From positions 1 to 64,000 of the forward strand of contig JAFEMH010007488.1 of NCBI GenBank assembly GCA_022495995.1: a DNA stretch of 64,000 nucleotides, written 5' to 3'. Made by a program: the position numbers and the translations under genes. Numbering within the stretch: the first letter of the stretch is position 1; each line of letters opens with the position of its first letter. This document shows, piece after piece, positions 56,985 to 64,000 of the stretch. The notes beneath the pieces are model-generated. The model was not told where the DNA came from and ran no database searches. It saw only the letters and a program-made list of their open reading frames with translations. Source of the DNA: Adenophora triphylla var. japonica (taxonomy: Eukaryota; Streptophyta; Magnoliopsida; Asterales; Campanulaceae).

Positions 56985-57266
56985 ATGGCTATAACCTTTG
57001 GCTTCGAGCTAGGGGTTAGATACGGTTACAACTGTGTGAACCTTAAGATTTATAAATGGTTGGAGGGTCCTTGGAAGGAATTGACCTTAGAGGAATGTAT
57101 CACCATCTTAAATAGGTCGAGTTTGTTTTATGGTGAAATAGGTTTTCTAGCAGGTGAGTGTATGGGAGATTTGGAGGCGGACGATCTACGAATTATCTAT
57201 TTCCTTCTCTTTAACAAGTTAATTGACCACCTAATCATCTTTTATATCAAGTCCAATAAACCACAG
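56985..57266 (+). pseudogene. 5' fragment of an unknown gene cut by a retrotransposon
   Basis: The ORF starts MAITFGFELGVRYGYNCVNL and runs 94 codons (IYKWLEGPWKELTLEECITI, then LEADDLRIIYFLLFNKLID) before the LTR of the next element interrupts it at 57267. I do not recognise the protein. Its place, directly downstream of an LTR-like end and a strong TATA box, is the same as that of the antisense gene in the Retand-type element. I therefore infer it is the start of another Tat-element cargo gene. A host gene is the alternative. Confidence 0.45.
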
Positions 57267-60196
57267 TGTGAGCACCCCAACCCGGGACCTATCTCGTATC
57301 CCGAGCTTGAGAAGCCCAAACTAAGAAATCTCATTTTTCCATTTTCAAAAATCTTTAATTTGCCTTTACAAGGAAACCAATTCTCAATTTTCCCAAAAAC
57401 AAAATCAAATATAATATCTCCACTTGGAGGGATTTAAACAAATACCTTAAGAACCATACTTCATTAATTACATTGAAAACCCTAATTAACATTGTTTAAC
57501 AAAAGAGTTTTCATTACAACTTATGAAAGAGTAATAATTAAATATGACTCCCTACAACCCACACATATACCTATCCTGACAAATCCCAAAAGCAACAGTC
57601 CACAATCGTCTCCCCGGCCTCACTGGTTCAGGTCACCTGTCTCAGCATAATCTAAAGCAGTAAAAGGGAAGGGGTGAGAATAAATCTCAATGAGCTATTA
57701 TGAATGCAGCAAGATGCCAACCAAAGTGCAACACATAGCATGGTAGCACATAACACATTATGAAAGCGGTAAACACCTTACGTTACCTCATTTTACCTTT
57801 CCCGTCTGAACAATAAGTCGTACAACGTGGGAGTAAAACTCCACTCTTTGGTGAATTGCCTCCAGCACATTCACCTCTTATAGGACTCATACTCCAGAGA
57901 TCCATATAAAAGATACCTATATCAGAGTATCCAACAACAATGTCGCTAACTGTAAAGCTTTAGGCTTAATACAGAAGCATTCCCCCTAATCACCAATCGC
58001 AACGGTCTGTAAAGCTTTTTGGGTCAATACAGTCGTTAGCACACCCACTCTGTGGCCACAGAGGGGACGGTCCCAGGTATGATGAACCTTCAATCACTTA
58101 TAGAACAAATCCATAATTGATTGAATTCCATTATACCCCCGAATATCAACACGTTCAAGCACATAATAGATACTTGAAATATAATCCACAAAAAGGGATA
58201 ATCATATAACAACATGGTAATGTATACTCATGCTCATCAATTTCATAGTGCAACAACCATTTAATACACTATGCATAGTATCATCAATAAATATGAATGA
58301 TAACAAATAAATCCACAAATGGAATAACCATGCAACCCCATAATAAGCATATCCACACATTGGGATAACATAACAACTTGTCAAATAATCCACACTTGGG
58401 ATGCACATAACAACTTGCCAAATAATCCATACTTAGGATATTAAGGTAACCATATAATCAATAATTCCACAACTTGGAATAACAATGCCACAAGGTGATA
58501 CATACCCATTACCAATTAGTTCAATAGTGAAACCTATGGCTTCTACACCATTGCAACTATTCACCAAAGTTAAGGAGTAAGTGAGGCTACTATATATCAT
58601 AAACCATTCTTACATAGTCATTATACAACCTCGAATAACCTTAATAAAAGTTCAAGATCTATTTCCCAAGTTGGAACTATTTTGGTGAAGTTACAAATCA
58701 AACCTATCAACTATTTTCGGGACAATATTTAAACTACTTCCACAATTCCATTTTGATCACTTAAGATGTCATTGTGTAGCCAAAGTATTCTACTTTAATC
58801 TAGGTTAAAGATATTTCATTTTGGTTCTAGTTCGATTAGGTTTAAACAGCTCCAAAGTTGACCCAATGTCTCCAGGCCAGGGCACGACTCGTGCCCCAGG
58901 GCACGACTCGTGCCCAAGTGACCCCTCTCTGATTCTGGCGTCCCCCAACAGGGCACGACTTCCCTTTATCCAAGTCACGACTGAAAATTGAAGGTCACGA
59001 CTCGTGCTCCATCGCACGACTCGTGCTCATTTGCACCACTAGTGCTCATTTGCACCACTAGTGCAAAATTGCACCACTAGTGCTCATTTGCACCACTAGT
59101 GCTCATTTGCACCACTAGTGCAAATTTGCACCACTAGTGCTCATTTGCACTACTAGTGCAAATTTGCACTAGTCGTGCCAAATGCCAGAATTTAGACATC
59201 AGTTGCAACATCAGCAACCCCAAATCCAAGTGACCAAAAACCAAGTTTCCTTTATTTGCAGCTGATCCAAAATCCTTACCAACATCAACCATTCTACCCC
59301 TAACTATTTTATACCTCTTCCAAGCCAATCCAACACTAACTAACATCAATTTGGTACTCCAAATCTATACTAGTCATTCCAACCAAATAGAGGAACCTAA
59401 CATTATACTACCTAGTTAGTTATCACATTTCATTATCACATTCCATGTTCATCATCCTTACTTCACATTAACCATTTTCTCACACTCTTATTTCTTTATC
59501 AACTATCATGAACAACACATTATATCTAGGTCATAAATTAATTCTTTCTCCAAGGAAGTGTTCCAACAACTCAAGCAACAATTTTAACAACAATATCCAC
59601 ATCAATTACTTCATGAACATTTAAATGAAAGGAAAGTCATAATAACTCACATAGCAATTATGAAGTGGATTAAGGATTCTCTTAGCTCAAAGTGCTCCTC
59701 TTGACTCCACGAATCCAAAAGTACACCCGGATCTTCAAATGGAGAAGGCTTGGATTTAATAGAATTTTTTAGAAGGAATTTAATGAGAGAGTATTTCCAT
59801 GGAGGATTTTTGGAGGAAGAGAGAAGAAGAAAAATGGTGAAGTATAATGGGAAGGATGGAGAATTATGGGAGGGGTGAGGGCTTTTTGACTAAAGAGGGG
59901 GGACATGGTGAGGGATTTAAGGAGGGGAAAATGGCCCCCCATGCCATTTAACCTCCTTTTATCTCTTACTTCTTTTCTATTTATTTATTTTTCCCTACAC
60001 AAATAACTACCCACATTTTATTTATTTTATCCATTTCTATTATTATACCCTTCCCAAGACTATTATTTATTTCCCAATCATTTCATTTTAATATTAAGAA
60101 ATCAAAGATATAAATTAAACACATAATATTAAAAAAATAATATTAAAAGCACATTTTATGATACTAAAATAGGTGCCTAGGTTTAGGGTCATTACA
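57267..60196 (-). repeat. 3' LTR of TR-GAG copy 2
   Basis: It is 2930 bases. The first ~700 match 63295-64000 with few differences. It contains a palindromic minisatellite at 58870-59180. No coding content; the short ORFs in it have no domain. Confidence 0.88.
58870..59185. repeat. Minisatellite of palindromic GCACNACT(A/C)GTGC units
   Basis: Two related forms are seen. GGGCACGACTCGTGCCC-type units occur at about 58878-58915 and 58945-59030. They pass into a regular 19-bp array of TTGCACCACTAGTGCTCAT (59030-59170). Each unit carries a CACTAGTG or CACGACTCGTG palindrome. Confidence 0.88.
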
Positions 60197-60215
60197 TTCA
60201 CTCCTCCTTAAAGAA
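60197..60215 (-). other. Polypurine tract of TR-GAG copy 2
   Basis: The minus strand reads TTTAAGGAGGAGTGAA immediately before the LTR start TGTAATGACCC. Confidence 0.85.
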
Positions 60216-61857
60216 AATTCGTCCCGAATTTTAAACTTGATTACCTTAATGATCCATAACAAAGGGTACTTTCCCAAACATTTCAATTTACCACTTTCAA
60301 ATAGTTTTCTCAAAGTCATGATTCTTATGTACATTCTCAGCATCCAAACACTCTAGAATTTAATCCCGGAATTGCAATCCTAATACTCTCAACGCTTTTC
60401 CTTACATAATTTCAATTTGTCTAAGCATCCTTAATCGAAGAATTTCATACGTACAAAGGATCATAAATAAATTTCTCATACCCATCTTTAGACAATACCC
60501 ATTCAATACTAAACTAAACTGCTATTATACTAAACTCCCTTAAGATTAATAGAACCTCTCCAGTTGAAAGGAAACCCAACACACCATCTATTCTTCAAGA
60601 GTTTGGATAGTTTTCTCATTTTGAAACTATCCTCTAATCCTATTAAATTCTGAATCACCGTTGAACTTCCTTTAAAGTCTCCACATTCTATGGGTCTATC
60701 CTGACTAATTGCAACAATGTCTCGCCTTAAGACTCAAAGGATACGCTTGACGACACATAAGCCTTTCGGCAAATCGCATTCAAAATCACAATAACTTTTT
60801 CGGATAATATAAAATGACGCAATTAAAATCTTTTAATAGTTCCAACCATCGCTTAGGCTTATAGATCTCTCCCCTTCGATTAACTAACTCTCCAAACTCA
60901 TAGGGTCGGTCACAATTCCCAAAAAGGAAGCTTCAAAAGATAAGATTCTTACTTAGCTAACGCAACGCAATTGTAGCCACCCTCAATCAGGGGATAAGAA
61001 ATCTCCACTTTAGCTAAGTTAACTTCCTCAAAGCATACGCTATCACTTTCACACTTCTCATAATATCACAACCAAATCTTCCTTTAATACGCACTTAAAA
61101 TTCACAAAGTTCTCACATTCACTAGGTAAGGTAAGGATCAGATCTATAGTTAATCTTTTCTCCATTTCTACCAATATTATTCATTCTTATTACATCTTAC
61201 ACCATTGATATCCTTCCGAGTTATCTAATCCAACGATTTTATAATTCTCGAGAATTCCTTGAAAATTCCTTTGGTAGCACTTTGCCAACCTCAAAGATTA
61301 CGGACACAATCCTCGTAAGATCCATGGTAACTTCCAAGCTTAAAACTATAGAACCCCAAATTTTGGAAACTTCTCGAGCCAACTCACACTATCTAAACTT
61401 TGTCTACAAGTACTTCTCACCAAGGATTATTAACCTTAACCTCCAATGATTTTCATGATCCTCTCGGAACTTTAATTAACAAAGAGACCATCAATCCTAA
61501 TTACCCCCAAAGCCATCGAACTAAGGATTGAAACTTGGACTATCATACTTAGAATCAACACATGAGATACCTTGATGGAACACAATTACCATCTACTCAC
61601 AACTAGCACGGAAATTTTCCGGAAGGACTTCTTATGCAAGTCTAACACATACTAATTACCCTTCACATTTTTAACCAAAACTTCCTGCCTTTAATGCTTA
61701 CATAATAAGAACACCATATAAAGGTTTATTTATATTAAATACTAATATAATCAATTTGGGTATAGAAAAGAAGACTCATTTCTTATGATAGTCTACCAAT
61801 GCATAACAACTACTTAACCTTCCAGGTCAAGTATATCTCATATTTACAAATTGGTAA
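60216..61857. other. Non-coding internal part of TR-GAG copy 2
   Basis: About 1.6 kb between the polypurine tract and the gag end, where pol would sit in a full element. I find no ORF of 60 codons and no RT or integrase motif on either strand. It is AT-rich and looks like filler, as in large non-autonomous derivatives. Confidence 0.7.
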
Positions 61858-63193
61858 TCATACCAAATTAACTGGCAATACATACTCAGTCATGACCACA
61901 TCACTATCGTGGTAAATCAAGGGAGGTTCGAGGTATCCTCTCATAAGAGCAGAATCCTCTAACAATAAAACAATATCCCAAACAATGTATGTCACATATA
62001 AGCAAAATGTGATGCCAAACATAAATGATATGCAACAGGATCTATAAAATATGACCCCTAATTCTGAGACAGGGAATATACCTTTAGTAACCTCTGAGGA
62101 AACTATCTCTCCTAGGCTCGAAACACGTACTCGACCATAGACCTTCTCTTTCGGTTCCCCTTCGTTATCTCTTTTGGTACCACCTCTTTGTCGTCCACCC
62201 GACTGACCGCTGCTTAAAGCTCGTTCCCGCTGCCACCTTGGGCAATTCTTCCTAAAGTGTCCTATCTCTCCACACTTGATACACTTGCCTTGCTTTCTCC
62301 AACACTGATCTTCGGTATGTCCAATCCTCTTGCAAAATTTACAATTCATCCCATACTGTTTGGATTTTGGCCTAGATGAAGAAGCTACAACAAACTCTCC
62401 TCTCACACTTTCTGATCGTTAAAGTCCTTGGCTGTCCTCTAATGAGTTTGGATCCTTGTCCTATATACTTTGGCTTGTTTCCAATCCCATCTTCCGACTT
62501 TCCACTATTTTCCTCAATGTCCTTTTCGACCTTATATGCTCTATCTATGACTGTCTGATAATCGGTGAAACTATCAATCCATAATTTCTTCCTAAACTCA
62601 CTCCTCAAACCTCATTACAAACTTCGAACCCTTTTCACTTCATGCGATACCAAATGAGGGCAACACCTAGCTAATTCCTCAAACCGGGCTGAATACTGAT
62701 TCACCGTCATGTTCCCTTGTTTTAGTCCTAAGAATTCAATCTCCTTCCTATCCCTTGTAACCATGGTAATGAAATAATCCTCGAACTGATGAGCGAAATT
62801 ATCCCAAGTCTGGGGCGTACGATCCCGCTCCCAACTTCTCTTCAAATTTTGCCACCATTGATCAGCTGGACCTTCAAGTTTGAAAATGGCATACCTAACT
62901 TTCTCTTTGTTGGGACTTTCTATAACCTCGAAAATCCTATTCATTTCTGCTAACCATTTTTCTGCCTTTAACGGATTCAGATCTCCATTAAAGCTCGGTG
63001 GGTTCATCTTCACAAATCTTTCTAATCCATCACTTTGGTATCCCTCGGGTTGATTCGGAACCGATCCTCTAGTCTCCATATTATGTACAAACATCCTGAA
63101 CAATTTCATCACCTCTTCCTTCTGATTTCCACCTATACTCATATCTCCTTCATTTCCTAGAATCTTTCGCTGATCATCATTGCTTTCGGCCAT
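61858..63193 (-). pseudogene. Gag of TR-GAG copy 2
   Basis: Likely start MAESNDDQRKILGNEG at 63193. The gag core reads FVKMNPPSFNGDLNPLKAEK, WLAEMNRIFEVIE, YAIFKLEGPADQWWQNLKRS and YSARFEELARCCPHLVSHEV (to about 62640). A frame change leads to FRKKLWIDSFTDYQTVIDRA and another, near 62405, to two zinc knuckles: CKFCKRIGHTEDQCW and CIKCGEIGHFRKNCP (62340-62235). A basic tail follows, and the last frame stops at 61858. The type matches Tekay-like Ty3 gag. Two frameshifts break it; the catalytic proteins are absent altogether. Confidence 0.85.
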
Positions 63194-63282
63194 TAGAACG
63201 AACTCCTGCATTAAACACTCGGCGTTAATTACCACACACTCCCCCTTAGTTTAGACATCTACCCTTGACCTCTAAACTAAAC

Positions 63283-63294
63283 TCTGATACCAAC
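63283..63294 (-). other. Primer binding site of TR-GAG copy 2
   Basis: The minus strand reads GTTGGTATCAGAGTTTAG next to the LTR at 63295, matching the iMet-tRNA-type site except the last base. Confidence 0.85.
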
Positions 63295-64000
63295 TGTGAG
63301 CACCCCAACCCGGGACCTATCTCGTATCCCGAGCTTGAGAAGCCCAAACTAAGAAATCTCATTTTTCCATTTTCAAAAATCTTTAATTTGCCTTTACAAG
63401 GAAACCAATTCTCAATTTTCCCAAAAACAAAATCAAATATAATATCTCCACTTGGAGGGATTTAAACAAATACCTTAAGAACCATACTTCATTAATTACA
63501 TTGAAAACCCTAATTAACATTGTTTAACAAAAGAGTTTTCCTTCCAACTTGTAAAAGAGTAATAATTAAATATGACTCCCTACAACCCACACATATACCT
63601 ATCCTGACAAATCCCAAAAGCAACACCACAATCGTCTCCCGGCCTCACCGGTTCGTGTCACCTGTCTCAAAGATAATCTAAAGCAAGAAAAGGGAAGGGG
63701 TGAGAATAAATCTCAATGAGCTATTATGAATGCAGAAGATGCCAACCAAAGTGCAACACATAGCATGGTAGCACATAACACATTATGAAAGCGGTAAACA
63801 CCTTACGTTACCTCATTTTACCTTTCCCGTCGAACAATAAGTCGTGATAACATGGGAGTAAAACTCCACTCTTTGGTGAATTGCCTCCAAGACATTCACC
63901 TCTTATAGGACTCATACTTTCCAGGAGATCCATATAAGAAAAGATACCTATATCGAGTATCCAACAACAATGTCGCTAACTTGTAAAGCTTTAGGCTTAA
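63295..64000 (-). repeat. 5' LTR of TR-GAG copy 2, cut by window end
   Basis: It repeats 57267-57975 with a handful of small indels (for example CAACACCACAATC here versus CAACAGTCCACAATC there). Its outer end lies beyond the window. Confidence 0.9.

Larger units (their letters stand above)
57267..64000 (-). mobile_element. Gag-only LTR retrotransposon (TR-GAG type), copy 2, runs off window
   Basis: LTRs start TGTGAGCACCCC at 57267 and 63295; the first is complete to 60196 (ends ATTACA). The internal part is 3098 bases: an iMet primer site at 63283-63294, a gag with two zinc knuckles, 1.6 kb with no ORF, and a polypurine tract at 60197-60215. No protease, RT, RNase H or integrase can be found. 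The gag type resembles Tekay/chromovirus-like Ty3 gag. The target duplication cannot be checked because the right LTR is cut. Confidence 0.88.

Overview
The window looks like nuclear DNA of a flowering plant, most likely a eudicot with a large, repeat-rich genome. It has spliced genes with GT-AG introns, plant-specific gene families (PPR, F-box, DUF179/UPF0301, TORTIFOLIA1-like) and nested plant LTR retrotransposons. No species is claimed. By the boundaries I can draw, about 54 of 64 kb (roughly 85%) belongs to five LTR retrotransposons. Only one host gene looks intact.

Layout. (1) 1-17490, plus strand: most of an Ogre/Tat-type Ty3/gypsy element, its 5' LTR cut by the window start. It has decayed gag, protease, RT, two RNase H domains and integrase, then two antisense extra ORF regions (9.8-14.6 kb), tandem repeats and a 3' LTR. 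(2) 17491-21960: host island with an LTR-like non-coding stretch, an F-box-type pseudogene split by a 957-bp hAT-like element, and the intact two-exon DUF179 gene (20447-21398, minus). (3) 21961-34990, minus: a Tat/Retand-type element with a 5-bp target duplication ATACT. It has decayed gag-pol lacking the gag core and a three-exon antisense gene with a Transposase_28-type domain. A 520-bp hAT-like MITE sits in one LTR. (4) 35147-42376, minus: a gag-only LTR element (TR-GAG type, duplication ATTAC). One LTR carries a 935-bp hAT-like element that has captured a fragment of a TORTIFOLIA1-like gene. (5) 42377-45716: host island with a tiny TRIM-like element and a wrecked PPR pseudogene. (6) 45717-55546, minus: a SIRE/Maximus-lineage Ty1/copia element (duplication CAATG) inserted at the 5' end of the PPR pseudogene. 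It carries a third ORF of about 740 codons with a Transposase_32-like region. (7) 55547-57266: a short island that looks like the end of another Tat-type element with its own antisense ORF. (8) 57267-64000, minus: a second gag-only element with 2.9-kb LTRs, running off the window.

The recurring theme is LTR elements carrying plant-transposon-derived extra ORFs: PMD-like, DUF7745-like and Transposase_28-like in antisense, Transposase_32-like in sense. Alongside them are gag-only derivatives that could move only with help from other elements' enzymes. Most coding regions here are decayed, so the described activities belong to the families rather than to these copies. The most unusual local item is the hAT-like element carrying a host gene fragment with its exon-intron boundary.
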